This document shows, piece after piece, positions 14,109-23,336 of a stretch of DNA of 46,559 bases. The notes below the pieces were generated by a model that had not been told where the DNA came from, did not search any database, and saw nothing but the letters and a program-made list of their open reading frames with translations. How positions within the stretch are numbered: position 1 is the first letter of the stretch; each line of letters begins with the position of its first letter. Origin of the DNA: an uncultured Flavobacteriaceae bacterium (GTDB lineage: Bacteria > Bacteroidota > Bacteroidia > Flavobacteriales > Flavobacteriaceae); the NCBI GenBank assembly GCA_938020445.1, contig CALIIC010000137.1, positions 1 to 46,559 of the forward strand, read 5' to 3'. The position numbers and the translations under genes were made by a program.

Positions 14109-16337
14109 ATGAATTCTCGACGCTATGTTGTCTTGTATTCCATGACACTCTTGCTGAGTGCTTCATTACTTTTTGTGATTCAGCCCATGTTTTCAAAAAT
14201 GATTCTACCACTTCTTGGTGGAACACCACAAGTTTGGAACACCGCGATGCTATTTTTTCAACTGCTATTGTTAGGTGGGTATGCATATGCCCACATAACC
14301 ACTAAGTTTCTAAATATTCGTAAACAGGGTATTCTGCACATAATGCTATTGCTCTTGTTTTTTCTTGTTCTTCCAATTGCCATACCAGATGGTTGGGTAC
14401 CGCCTGTTGAAAATGACCCTACCTTGTGGCAACTTTCGTTAATGACCATTACTATCGGAGGGCCCTTTTTCGTGCTTTCCGGAAGCGCCCCTATGTTACA
14501 GCACTGGTTTTCCAACACCGAACATAAAGACGCACACAATCCTTACTTTCTGTATGGAGCGAGTAATTTGGGTTCAATGACAGCTTTGCTTGCATATCCC
14601 ATAATAATAGAACCTACGATGACGCTAGGTCAACAATCGCATTACTGGATGTATGGATACATTTGCCTACTACTGTTGGTACTGCTTTGTATTCGTATGG
14701 CATGGAAGAAAAGCGTGAAAACCTTAAAAGAACAGTCTACGGTAAAGGTCGAAACCATCACCTGGGCACGACGATGGAAATGGCTCTTTTTAGCTTTCAT
14801 TCCCTCCTCCTTGATGTTAGGGGTAACTACATATATCACCACCGATGTGGCCTCTGTGCCCTTGCTGTGGATTATTCCCTTAGCTCTTTATGTTGGGACC
14901 TTTATTATCGTTTTTGCTCGTAAAACGATAGTTTCTGAAGAAAAAATAATTGATAATTTTGCCTACCTGTTGATTTTTACCCTACTATACCTAATGCTTG
15001 GAGGGCCTACTGGAATCATCCTGGTTCCTTTCCATTTAGCTTTATTTTTCTTTGGAGCGCTGGTTTGTCATATGGCATTGGCTTCTTCAAGGCCAAATGC
15101 GGAAAACTTAACAGAGTTTTATCTTATAATGTCTATCGGTGGTGCTTTAGGGGGTGTTTTTAATGCCTTGATCGCTCCCAATCTTTTTGTCATTCCAATA
15201 GAGTATGCATTGGTGCTGGGAGCTGCTGCCTGTATGCGTTTTGTGAATGTAAAACAACAAAAGACGCATCCTCTTTACATCTTATTAGGACTGGTGGTAG
15301 TTGGTGCAGTGACCTGGGGTATTCGGATAGAAGCTATGTCGATAAAGATACTATTGGCTTTCGTGGCATTAGTGGGCTTAGGCGCGTCCCTAAAAAAGCG
15401 ATGGGTTTTTGGAACAACCATTACTTTGATACTTCTCATAGCACCACCTGGGGATATCTGGGACCATTTTTCCAGGGATGTCATTCACCATGATCGTAAC
15501 TTTTTTGGTGTGACACGTGTAATCGATATGGAAGATGATTTGCGGACTTTTGTGCATGGTACGACAATCCATGGGACCCAGTCGCTGAATAAAAAATATG
15601 AATATACCCCCTTGGCTTATTACGCAGCGGAAAGCCCCATCGGAGATATGTTTTCATTTGTAAGTCGGCAAGAAGGAAACCAAAAAATTGGTGTTCTGGG
15701 GCTTGGAGTAGGGGTAACCGCTTGTTATTACAAAGATGGCCGGAGTTTCGATTTTTATGAGATCGATCCCAGCATTGTTGCCATTGCTGAAAACCCTGAT
15801 TATTTTTCATTCCTATCTGGCTGTGGAAGCCCGTATACCGTTGTTCAAGGAGATGCCCGGTTAACATTGGCTACTAAAAAAGATGCCGTGTATGATTTCA
15901 TTTTGGGCGATGCGTATAGCTCGGATAATATCCCAATACACCTAATAACGCTTGAAGCAATCGAACTCTATTTGCAAAAACTAACTCCAAACGGCTTTCT
16001 TGGGTTTAACATCTCGAATAAATACCTTGATATTGAACCTGTACTTGCCGAAATTTCAGAGGAGTTGAACCTTCCCGGGTATGCAAAATTAACTTGGGGC
16101 GGTAAAATTGAAGGCACTGAGATACAATATAATGATACACATGGCTTTGCTTTTGCAAGGAATAAGGAACAGGAAGACTTTTTACTCGCGAACGGCTGGT
16201 CAAAGGCTAGAAAAAGAAAAGGTGTAGATGTATGGACAGATAGCTTCTCGAATATCATCGGAGTTATTGGCCCATTTACAGCAGGGAATCGAATGGAAGA
16301 ACTGCGCAGAAAAGAAAAGAGTGATACCCAAGAGTAA
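14109..16337 (+). CDS. Membrane protein with C-terminal spermidine-synthase-like domain
   Basis: The first ~430 of 742 residues are a polytopic membrane region with about 10-12 helices, beginning LYSMTLLLSASLLFVIQPMF. That is the hallmark start of the 'fused MFS/spermidine synthase' family. The remainder is a Rossmann-type aminopropyltransferase/methyltransferase-like domain. It has a glycine-rich loop GVLGLGVGVTACYY (~527), an acidic strand end FDFYEIDPSIV, VVQGDARLTL, and DFILGDAYSSDNIPIHLIT (~597), equivalent to the catalytic aspartate loop of spermidine synthases. Family members have rarely been tested, so polyamine synthesis is not established and membrane-linked group transfer is equally possible. 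It is convergent with the secreted nuclease, with a shared terminator at 16397-16427. Confidence 0.85.
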   Translation: MNSRRYVVLYSMTLLLSASLLFVIQPMFSKMILPLLGGTPQVWNTAMLFFQLLLLGGYAYAHITTKFLNIRKQGILHIMLLLLFFLVLPIAIPDGWVPPVENDPTLWQLSLMTITIGGPFFVLSGSAPMLQHWFSNTEHKDAHNPYFLYGASNLGSMTALLAYPIIIEPTMTLGQQSHYWMYGYICLLLLVLLCIRMAWKKSVKTLKEQSTVKVETITWARRWKWLFLAFIPSSLMLGVTTYITTDVASVPLLWIIPLALYVGTFIIVFARKTIVSEEKIIDNFAYLLIFTLLYLMLGGPTGIILVPFHLALFFFGALVCHMALASSRPNAENLTEFYLIMSIGGALGGVFNALIAPNLFVIPIEYALVLGAAACMRFVNVKQQKTHPLYILLGLVVVGAVTWGIRIEAMSIKILLAFVALVGLGASLKKRWVFGTTITLILLIAPPGDIWDHFSRDVIHHDRNFFGVTRVIDMEDDLRTFVHGTTIHGTQSLNKKYEYTPLAYYAAESPIGDMFSFVSRQEGNQKIGVLGLGVGVTACYYKDGRSFDFYEIDPSIVAIAENPDYFSFLSGCGSPYTVVQGDARLTLATKKDAVYDFILGDAYSSDNIPIHLITLEAIELYLQKLTPNGFLGFNISNKYLDIEPVLAEISEELNLPGYAKLTWGGKIEGTEIQYNDTHGFAFARNKEQEDFLLANGWSKARKRKGVDVWTDSFSNIIGVIGPFTAGNRMEELRRKEKSDTQE

Positions 16338-16396
16338 CATAGGAATTTTAATATGCATAGAATCATCTAGGGTTCATTTGAACTGATTGCATAACA

Positions 16397-16427
16397 AAAA
16401 AGCCATCGCTTTACGCGATGGCTTTTC
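16397..16427. terminator. Bidirectional intrinsic terminator
   Basis: GCCATCGC (16402-16409) and GCGATGGC (16415-16422) form a perfect GC-rich 8-bp stem with a 5-base loop. It is flanked by an A-run on the left and TTTT on the right, so it works for both strands. It sits between the convergent stops at 16337 and 16446. Confidence 0.9.
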
Positions 16428-16445
16428 AAACTATTTTAGAAAATC

Positions 16446-19400
16446 TTATTCCTTGATCAATTGTTCCGTACTATAGAACTTTCCGTTCACAAACGTTTGT
16501 AAGTAATATGGACCAGGTCGCAAATACCTTCTAAAGTTCAGTCGCAACTTGGAGTTCCCTGCTGGTACATAGGCGCGTTCTCGTTTTATCAATCGTCCGT
16601 AACTGTTAAAGACCAAGAAACGAACCTTCGAATTTTTAGAAACCGTTAAATCGGCAATCACATAGGAAGTAAACGGATTGGGGTAAGTTTCCAAACTGAT
16701 GGTATTTCCGTTCGAATCATCACAAGCACCAAGCGTAGCGCCATAGTGTAAATAATACCTTGCGGCCCTTTCCGATACGCACAACGTTCTTCCCCTAAAA
16801 CAAATCTGAACTTTTGCACGTCTTCCATTTCCACATTCCACATCAATTACGTCTACTGCTATGGTCGCTTCGGCAGTACATCCATTGCTGTCGGTTACCG
16901 TTACGGTATAGGTTGTAGGTTCTTCTGGGCATACTTGCAAGCTTTCGGTAGTTGCCCCATTGCTCCACGCATAGGTAAATGGCGCGACCCCACCTTCAAT
17001 ACCAGTAACCCCGATGGTTGTGCATTCCTCAGGGCCGTATCCTGAATATACAGTGGCTGCATCGGTCACCGAAACCACGATTGCTTCGGGTTCGCTAATT
17101 GTAACAGCACCTTCTAATGCAGTTCCCGTTGCATCGGTTACCGTTAGTGTATACGCGCCTGCGATAAGTTCAATGGCAGTCTGTTCCGTTTGTCCGTTGC
17201 TCCAAAGGTACGTATACGGCTGTACGCCGCCCATGACCAGGGCATCTGCAACACCATCGTTTGCTCCATTACAGCTGGCATTTGCGATAACCAAGGTTTC
17301 CAAGGTCATTTCCGCTATTAGGAAACGCGCAGAAACTGGAAAGTGATCTGAAACGGTGCTGGTATAGTCATTGTCGTAAAACTCATAGCCTACGCTCACC
17401 GTTTCTTCGATATAGGTAGGCGCTACTTCATTGGATACGAGAATATGATCGATCATGTTCTCACGAAAGGCAAAAGAGCGAAAACCGCCCTCGCTGAGCT
17501 CGGCACTAAGTATATCGTAATTGGTGGTGTCAGCAACATATACCGCGTAAGAACTAAGTGTTCCGTCGATATCGGCAACGGTTTCATCCACATCATCATT
17601 AAAATCACCCAACAGGATCAAATTGGAATCAGAAAACTGCACATCCAAGCTGTCTTTTAAGACTTCCACGTCATACTTACGCATATCATAACGCTCTTGC
17701 GGACTACTGCCACTATTTGCCCTTGCATGCAACGCTACCATATCAAAACGTTTGCTGGCCCCGTCAACGGTAACATCGGCTGTCATTAAGAAAGGGAGTC
17801 TTCCACTGGCGTAAAATCGTGTTCTATCTTCGACGGGATAATCGGTCAAGGCCGAATCGTCCCCACCGTTGTATAGCGGATGAATACTCTCTAAAAGAGG
17901 ACGTGTTTCAACAATTGAAACCGTATTGGTGTTATAAACAAAACCGACCTTTTGTTGCATGCCATCCGTAGCATCGGGCCTAGAAGTAGCCGGGGATAGG
18001 ACATAGGCATAGCCCGGCAGGCTATTGATCAGTTCCTCAAACAAAGGCACATCTACAATTTCCTGTACGGCAAAAACATCGGCTCCGATCGCTTCGAGTA
18101 CCGTTCGCACACTGTCTCTTTGAATCGCATCAGACATGGGGTTCCCCGCTGCAGGGGAGTTCGATTCTTCACCGAACCACTCAATATTCCAAGTAACCAC
18201 ATCAAAAGTCTTGTCTTTTTCGATATCCACCGTACTCCCGATGGGTATGTAGGGTTCGGCGCATGCTAGATCATCTTCTGATCGTGGGAGTAATTGGTAG
18301 GTCTCGAAAAAGCGACCTACCACACCGATTACTTCGGGGCAGCTGGCGGGCTGTCCCAAACCTACGATAGCCGCAACATCATTGTCGATTCGTATTTGCC
18401 CATCACCACTGCTGTCGGAAAGGGTATAGTTTGAGTTACCAAACAGAATGTCCCCAGGTCGTGGGAAGGTTGGACTTACGATACGAACAAGTTCGCCGGG
18501 ATAGCTGGCCAATTCACCCAAGGTAATCGTGCGTGGACTGATTGGTTGGTTTGGAAGCCCATTGTTTTCGACCTCTGTGACAGTACTGATCTGTATCTGA
18601 TCATTAAATGCACTTCTACTTCCTGTGACGGTTATTGAATCACCCACCATAAAGTTGCCATCACCGTGTACCATTTCATCAAAGATGGCAATACCCGCGG
18701 TAGCATCTTGCAGGTACGCAGATCCTCCAAATTGGTCTGAAACCGTTAATACGCCACTGATGGTTACCAATTCTCCCGAAGCCGCATTGCGCGCCTCCAA
18801 AATTGAAATCACATCGGGAGCAGGAGGAACAGCACCATTTTCAGCACCCGGAGTAGGTGTCGCCGGTGTATAGGTCCCGGTGTTTCTCAAACCACCATCG
18901 CCGTTTGGAATTCGTTGAAGCGATTGGCCGTCTTTGTTGTCCAATTCTCCTTCATTGATCTGGGCTTCTCCAGGGTTCAACAAAGCCAGTAACGCAGGAT
19001 CATCGCTGTCACTCGTATCGTATACCAAAGCATCTATTAGACTATCATTGATCAGTAGTGGTGTATCATTGGGAAAATCAGCTGCATCTCCTTGATAAAG
19101 GGCAACAGCATCGGCCCCATTCTGCAAGCCATTCGTGGTGAAGGCCACTAGGTCCACATTGGCTACCAAAGCACTTCCGATTACAAAATAACCGTTTTCA
19201 TCGGTTGAAAATCCATCCAAATCAATAGCATTGTTGTAACTCTGATCATCGCTGCCGTTATACAAGACTACCACAAGGCCGTCCAAAGAAGTATTGCCGG
19301 CACCACCATCGTATAATTCTATAAATTCAAGCGCATCGGTTCCGGCGGTATCGGCATCGAGCTCATTGATTACTATCTGGGCAGGTCCTCGTTGGTAAGT

Positions 19401-21563
19401 GCCAATAGGAAATGGGGTGACCGCAGTGTCGTTTGTTCCCTCATTGTCCAAGGCGTTTGGTCCACTAAAAGTCCAATTTTCCAAAACAAAAGTACTGCCG
19501 TCGGGACCCGTATTCGCAGTTCTATACGCCCATCCATCAGCGTATTCCCACGGTTGTCCGCTGCCGTCTACCGTGATTTCTCCAAAAACATCTATAACCG
19601 AGCCGTCTTGGAACAATTCTATTGCGTCGTCGCCATTAATGGCCATTGCACCGGAAGTATAGTTCGGGGCAACCCCAAAAAAGGTAGTGAATCCCGTAGC
19701 TTCGGAAGCAATATACAAATAGCTCCCAGCAGTCGCGGCTTCGGCAGGGAATGTAAATTCAACCCCGTTACTACCGTTTCCGTTGTTTGCAGAACCCAGG
19801 CCATAGACACTTAAATCTGCAATATCTTGCGCAACATACAATTCAACTCCTTTGGGAACTCCACCACTTAGAGGTCCGTCGAATACCCCCGAGATAACAA
19901 GGGCATTTCCAGAAGGCGTCGTTGCATCTAAGGTTGTAAAAGATATTGTTTCACTATTGGAAGAGCTATTCCCAGCGGCATCCAAGGCGACCACTATCAG
20001 GTTATAAGTTGTGGTAGGGGTTAAACCACTCAACGAAAATGTGGTGTTTGTAGTAGTTCCAACCACGGTTGCACCATCAATTAGTTGATACTCCGTTACA
20101 CCTATATTATCCGTTGAGGGGTCCCAACCAATAGTGGCAGCATTGGCAGTAATATCAGAAACCGATAGGTTTGTAGGGGTAGTTGGATCTTCAGTGTCCT
20201 CGATGACTACCTCCATGTTCATGCTCCCCGGCGTTGGGGCGAGCATTCCATATGTGGCAGTGTTTCTAGCTCCTCCCTGGCCATTGGGAATTCGCTGCAT
20301 GCTATTTTCTGAAGCGTTTCCACCAGCGTTTTCATCTACCTGGCCCTGGCCGGTATTTAGCAACACCAACAATTCCGGGTCATCTGCATCACTTGTTCCA
20401 TATACCAAAGCGTCTATCAAATTGGTAGTAGTTACCGCGGTTCCCGACGGAAAAGTAGTTGCATCATCTTGATACAATGCAACCGCATCGGCACCATTTT
20501 GAATTCCATTGGTGGTAAAAACATCCAAATTCACATTCGGCACATTGGCGCTGCCAATCACAAAATAGCCATTTGAATCCGTTGTAAAACCATCCAAATC
20601 AATGCTTCTATAACTTTCATTATTGCTTCCATTGTATAGTACGATGACAAGACCATCCAAGGAGGTATTTCCAAAACCACCGTCATACAGTTCTATGAAT
20701 TCTGCAGCATCAGTACTGGTTTGATCTACATCAACCTCATTGATAACTACTTCCGGTGTCGCATTTGCAAAACGATCTTCGGCCTGCGGTCCGCCCCAAA
20801 TGGCAGTAGCAAAAGCGGGGTTGTCAATAAAAGGATTGCGATTTCCCTGTATGCCCTCCAAAAGCACATTCCTATTCACTTCTACCTGAGAAACAGGGTC
20901 TTCCGCATTCCATTCAAGAAAAATGTCCCGAACATCCGGGCTATAACTAGAATTTCCAAGTCCTACTACATTTGGTAGACATCGATCTCCATAGCGAACA
21001 TACATGTACAGCATCATACGGGCTACATCACCTTTCCATTCATCACCTGGGTAAAACCCACCATTCACTGGTCGCGCATTGCCATCGGCATCGGTATAGG
21101 GGAGATTGCTCCTGACACCATTGAATTGTACGTCCGATGAACGTAAATGATGTGGGTCCGAACCTGGGCCTGTTTCCCCCAAATTTGGGTTTCCAAGTGA
21201 TTTAGGGTAGCTATGTTCTCGGTTCCAATCGCCAACATTGCCTCCGTTCATGTCTTTTGACCGGGTTCTGTCATTGGTACCATCGGCATCCGTATCGTTA
21301 TATCCGTAAATAAGAAATACCTTACTTGCATCCGAAGGGTCTAGATCCGTTTGCTTTAAGGCATCCCACACCCCGGGGGTATAGGTTAATACGGTTGTTT
21401 GGGTGTTGGTCACCAAGCCCGAAAGACTGTTCTTTAAAGTCGTTCCGGTGGCCGAAACGTTCGTTGTATCATAGTATGAAGGAACTTGGGCCAATCCTAG
21501 CTGGGTTCCAAGGAAAAGAAAAAAAACGACCCATATGGTGCGTTTAAAGTAGTGGTGTTTCAT
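16446..21563 (-). CDS. Secreted multidomain nuclease: endonuclease I plus EEP nuclease, T9SS substrate
   Basis: This 1,705-residue protein begins with a signal peptide (ends ~LGLAQ, 25). Endonuclease I domain, ~27-265: DWNREHSYPKSLGNP (~113), DPHHLRSSDVQFNGVRSN and RNPFIDNPAF, the His-Me-finger motifs. Lamin-tail-like repeat 1, ~272-448. Fibronectin III, ~455-545. Another lamin-tail-like unit, ~552-725. Lamin-tail-like repeat 2, ~730-905, close in sequence to repeat 1. OB-fold-like unit, ~912-1050. Endonuclease/exonuclease/phosphatase domain, ~1115-1410, with VVTWNIEWF, VQEI, LHARA, LLGDFNDD, MIDHILVS and SDHFPV all present. Two SprB/Ig-like repeats (PYTYLWSNGQTEQ; FTYAWSNGATTES). A Cys-rich segment, then a type IX sorting domain from ~1625 (YPNPFTSYV...) to the end. 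It should be exported and surface-attached or released, and degrade extracellular DNA or nucleotides for phosphate and nucleoside supply. Confidence 0.93.
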   Translation of the reverse strand: MKHHYFKRTIWVVFFLFLGTQLGLAQVPSYYDTTNVSATGTTLKNSLSGLVTNTQTTVLTYTPGVWDALKQTDLDPSDASKVFLIYGYNDTDADGTNDRTRSKDMNGGNVGDWNREHSYPKSLGNPNLGETGPGSDPHHLRSSDVQFNGVRSNLPYTDADGNARPVNGGFYPGDEWKGDVARMMLYMYVRYGDRCLPNVVGLGNSSYSPDVRDIFLEWNAEDPVSQVEVNRNVLLEGIQGNRNPFIDNPAFATAIWGGPQAEDRFANATPEVVINEVDVDQTSTDAAEFIELYDGGFGNTSLDGLVIVLYNGSNNESYRSIDLDGFTTDSNGYFVIGSANVPNVNLDVFTTNGIQNGADAVALYQDDATTFPSGTAVTTTNLIDALVYGTSDADDPELLVLLNTGQGQVDENAGGNASENSMQRIPNGQGGARNTATYGMLAPTPGSMNMEVVIEDTEDPTTPTNLSVSDITANAATIGWDPSTDNIGVTEYQLIDGATVVGTTTNTTFSLSGLTPTTTYNLIVVALDAAGNSSSNSETISFTTLDATTPSGNALVISGVFDGPLSGGVPKGVELYVAQDIADLSVYGLGSANNGNGSNGVEFTFPAEAATAGSYLYIASEATGFTTFFGVAPNYTSGAMAINGDDAIELFQDGSVIDVFGEITVDGSGQPWEYADGWAYRTANTGPDGSTFVLENWTFSGPNALDNEGTNDTAVTPFPIGTYQRGPAQIVINELDADTAGTDALEFIELYDGGAGNTSLDGLVVVLYNGSDDQSYNNAIDLDGFSTDENGYFVIGSALVANVDLVAFTTNGLQNGADAVALYQGDAADFPNDTPLLINDSLIDALVYDTSDSDDPALLALLNPGEAQINEGELDNKDGQSLQRIPNGDGGLRNTGTYTPATPTPGAENGAVPPAPDVISILEARNAASGELVTISGVLTVSDQFGGSAYLQDATAGIAIFDEMVHGDGNFMVGDSITVTGSRSAFNDQIQISTVTEVENNGLPNQPISPRTITLGELASYPGELVRIVSPTFPRPGDILFGNSNYTLSDSSGDGQIRIDNDVAAIVGLGQPASCPEVIGVVGRFFETYQLLPRSEDDLACAEPYIPIGSTVDIEKDKTFDVVTWNIEWFGEESNSPAAGNPMSDAIQRDSVRTVLEAIGADVFAVQEIVDVPLFEELINSLPGYAYVLSPATSRPDATDGMQQKVGFVYNTNTVSIVETRPLLESIHPLYNGGDDSALTDYPVEDRTRFYASGRLPFLMTADVTVDGASKRFDMVALHARANSGSSPQERYDMRKYDVEVLKDSLDVQFSDSNLILLGDFNDDVDETVADIDGTLSSYAVYVADTTNYDILSAELSEGGFRSFAFRENMIDHILVSNEVAPTYIEETVSVGYEFYDNDYTSTVSDHFPVSARFLIAEMTLETLVIANASCNGANDGVADALVMGGVQPYTYLWSNGQTEQTAIELIAGAYTLTVTDATGTALEGAVTISEPEAIVVSVTDAATVYSGYGPEECTTIGVTGIEGGVAPFTYAWSNGATTESLQVCPEEPTTYTVTVTDSNGCTAEATIAVDVIDVECGNGRRAKVQICFRGRTLCVSERAARYYLHYGATLGACDDSNGNTISLETYPNPFTSYVIADLTVSKNSKVRFLVFNSYGRLIKRERAYVPAGNSKLRLNFRRYLRPGPYYLQTFVNGKFYSTEQLIKE

Positions 21564-21588
21564 AGTTGCGGGATTTATTATTTTGCCG

Positions 21589-21596
21589 CAAAGCTA
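21589..21596 (-). promoter_or_regulatory. Promoter -7 element of the secreted nuclease gene
   Basis: On the minus strand TAGCTTTG is an exact match to the Bacteroidota -7 consensus TAnnTTTG. It lies 25 bases upstream of the nuclease ATG (21563), giving a short leader. A clear -33 TTTG at normal spacing was not found. Confidence 0.55.
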
Positions 21597-21735
21597 TGAA
21601 TAAATGTAGGAAATGTTCTCGATAGTTATTAACCAAACGTTAAGAAATATCGATATCTTCTTGAAGGCGCCTACTCATGGAGTTTGAGCAACTTAGAAAT
21701 TAAAATCAAGTGGATATCTTTCTAGTGGAAGCCTT

Positions 21736-21763
21736 TTTGGTTGATCGAATAGAGCTATTTTTG
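21736..21763 (+). promoter_or_regulatory. Bacteroidota-type promoter, probably leaderless, for the TSUP gene
   Basis: TTTG at 21736-21739 and TATTTTTG at 21756-21763 match the -33 and -7 consensus with a 16-base spacer. The -7 box ends only 4 bases before the ATG at 21768, so transcription should start at or next to the start codon. Confidence 0.6.
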
Positions 21764-21767
21764 TGCT

Positions 21768-22535
21768 ATGGAAGAATGGTATCACTATGTATTCTTGATC
21801 GCTGTTGGTTTTATAGTGGGCTGCATTAATACCATTGCGGGGGGAGGTTCTCTTATTTCCTTACCGGTATTAATTTTTTTAGGTTTGCCGCCCAGCGTGG
21901 CAAATGGCACAAATAGGGTGGCGGTCGTGGTACAAAACACCTTGGGTACCGTAGGTTTTGCCAGCAAAGGGGTCTCTACGATGCCCTTCAATATTTACCT
22001 AGGTATTTCGGCCTTGCTAGGCGCGATTTTAGGGGCTTATATTGCTGTTGACATCAAAGGTGAAACCTTTAATCGCATCTTGGCGGTCATCATGGTCGTT
22101 GTGGTCTTGATTGTGGTATTTAAACCCAAAATGAAGCTTGAAGAAATGCAAGAGCTGATTCTAGGGAAACATTTATGGCTAGGGGTCATCGCTTTTTTCT
22201 TTTTTGGTATTTATGGAGGGTTTATCAATGCCGGGCTAGGCTTTATAATTATCTTATTTTTGCATTATGTAAATAAGATGACATTGGTACGGGCCAATGC
22301 TACGAAGGTCGTAGTGGTTTTAATGTACACACTGGCAGCACTGGTCGTTTTTGTACTTAATGATAAGGTAGATTGGGCGGTCGGTCTGGTTTTGGCCATT
22401 GGAAATGGTACCGGAGCTTGGGTCGCGAGTAGGGTGTCAGTAAATAAGGGAGATGGCTTTGTTCGCGTCTTTTTGGTCATTGTGGTATGTGTGATGGCAT
22501 TGAAACTATTGTTTTTTACTACTCCTCTTGTATGA
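21768..22535 (+). CDS. TSUP (TauE/SafE) family membrane permease
   Basis: The 255-residue protein is almost wholly hydrophobic, with about eight predicted helices. It has the TauE/SafE signature near the N-terminus: VGFIVGCINTIAGGGSLIS (~13-31), followed by PSVANGTNRVAVVVQN. A second, related half starts near FFGIYGGFINAGLGF (~148). These two inverted glycine-rich repeats define the 4-toluene sulfonate uptake permease (TSUP) family. Members move sulfite, sulfoacetate, taurine-derived anions or other organic anions across the inner membrane. No sulfur-metabolism gene lies beside it, so the substrate is open. Expression probably starts from the near-leaderless promoter described separately. Confidence 0.92.
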   Translation: MEEWYHYVFLIAVGFIVGCINTIAGGGSLISLPVLIFLGLPPSVANGTNRVAVVVQNTLGTVGFASKGVSTMPFNIYLGISALLGAILGAYIAVDIKGETFNRILAVIMVVVVLIVVFKPKMKLEEMQELILGKHLWLGVIAFFFFGIYGGFINAGLGFIIILFLHYVNKMTLVRANATKVVVVLMYTLAALVVFVLNDKVDWAVGLVLAIGNGTGAWVASRVSVNKGDGFVRVFLVIVVCVMALKLLFFTTPLV

Positions 22536-22664
22536 GCACTGGAAACTAAGGTGCCGAAAGAGGAAATTTGAAGATGAAATTGGTAAGGTGAAAAATGCCA
22601 CAAATCATGAATCGTTGAGATGGAAATTTGGTTTTCCTTCTTGCGAACTTTTTAAATTAAATGT

Positions 22665-23300
22665 ATGTCTGATATTATTAGTGATTTAAATTGGCGTTAT
22701 GCAGCCAAAAAGCTTGATGCGGAGCGCATGCTTACAACCGACAAAATTGATAAATTGAAAGAGGCCTTTAACCTCACTGCAACCTCCTACGGTCTGCAAC
22801 CCATTAAAATGGTCGTGATACGAAACAAGGAACTACAACAACGGTTGGTCCCGCATTCGTATGGACAAGAACAGGTGGCTCAGGCGTCACATTTGTTGGT
22901 TTTATGTATTGAAAAACAGGTTGATGAGGCCTATATCACCCGGTATTTTGATCAAGTTGCCCAGATTAGGGGTACAAGCAAAGAAATACTGAATCCCTTT
23001 AAAGATTCCTTGGTGACAAATTTTTCCCGTAAAACGGCTGATGAGGTAAAAAAATGGGCTACCAATCAGGCGTATCTGGCTATGGGAAATTTGCTAACGA
23101 TCTGTGCGGTGGAAAAAATTGATTCATGCCCAATGGAAGGCTTTATAGCCATGGAGTACGACCGTGAGCTTGCACTTGATGCAAAAGGACTCACTTCTGT
23201 TTTGGTACTACCTGTGGGGTATCGCGCAGAAGATGATATGTTCGCTGATTTTAAAAAAGTACGTAAAAATATCACCAATAGTGTTATTGAATTGACCTAA
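22665..23300 (+). CDS. Nitroreductase-family NAD(P)H-dependent oxidoreductase
   Basis: At 211 residues this matches the NfsB/YdgI-like nitroreductases, FMN-dependent dimers that reduce nitro compounds, quinones or related acceptors. Supporting segments are the N-terminal WRYAAKKLDAERMLTTDKI, where RYA.KK.D replaces the more usual R.S.R.F. Next comes the FMN-contact region AFNLTATSYGLQPIKMVVI, then KWATNQAYLAMGNLLTICAV and the C-terminal EGFIAMEYDRELAL. There is no signal peptide, so it is cytosolic. It lies 36 bases before the KdnA-like gene and may share a transcript, although no functional link is evident. The physiological substrate cannot be inferred. Confidence 0.88.
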   Translation: MSDIISDLNWRYAAKKLDAERMLTTDKIDKLKEAFNLTATSYGLQPIKMVVIRNKELQQRLVPHSYGQEQVAQASHLLVLCIEKQVDEAYITRYFDQVAQIRGTSKEILNPFKDSLVTNFSRKTADEVKKWATNQAYLAMGNLLTICAVEKIDSCPMEGFIAMEYDRELALDAKGLTSVLVLPVGYRAEDDMFADFKKVRKNITNSVIELT

Positions 23301-23336
23301 CTATTGGTTGAACAAACTGATGTAAAATAAAAAGAT

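Noticed and set aside
17014..20472. Several plus-strand frames across the secreted nuclease gene
   Set aside because: They are antisense shadows of a repetitive, biased coding sequence. The minus-strand protein has continuous, well-recognised domains.
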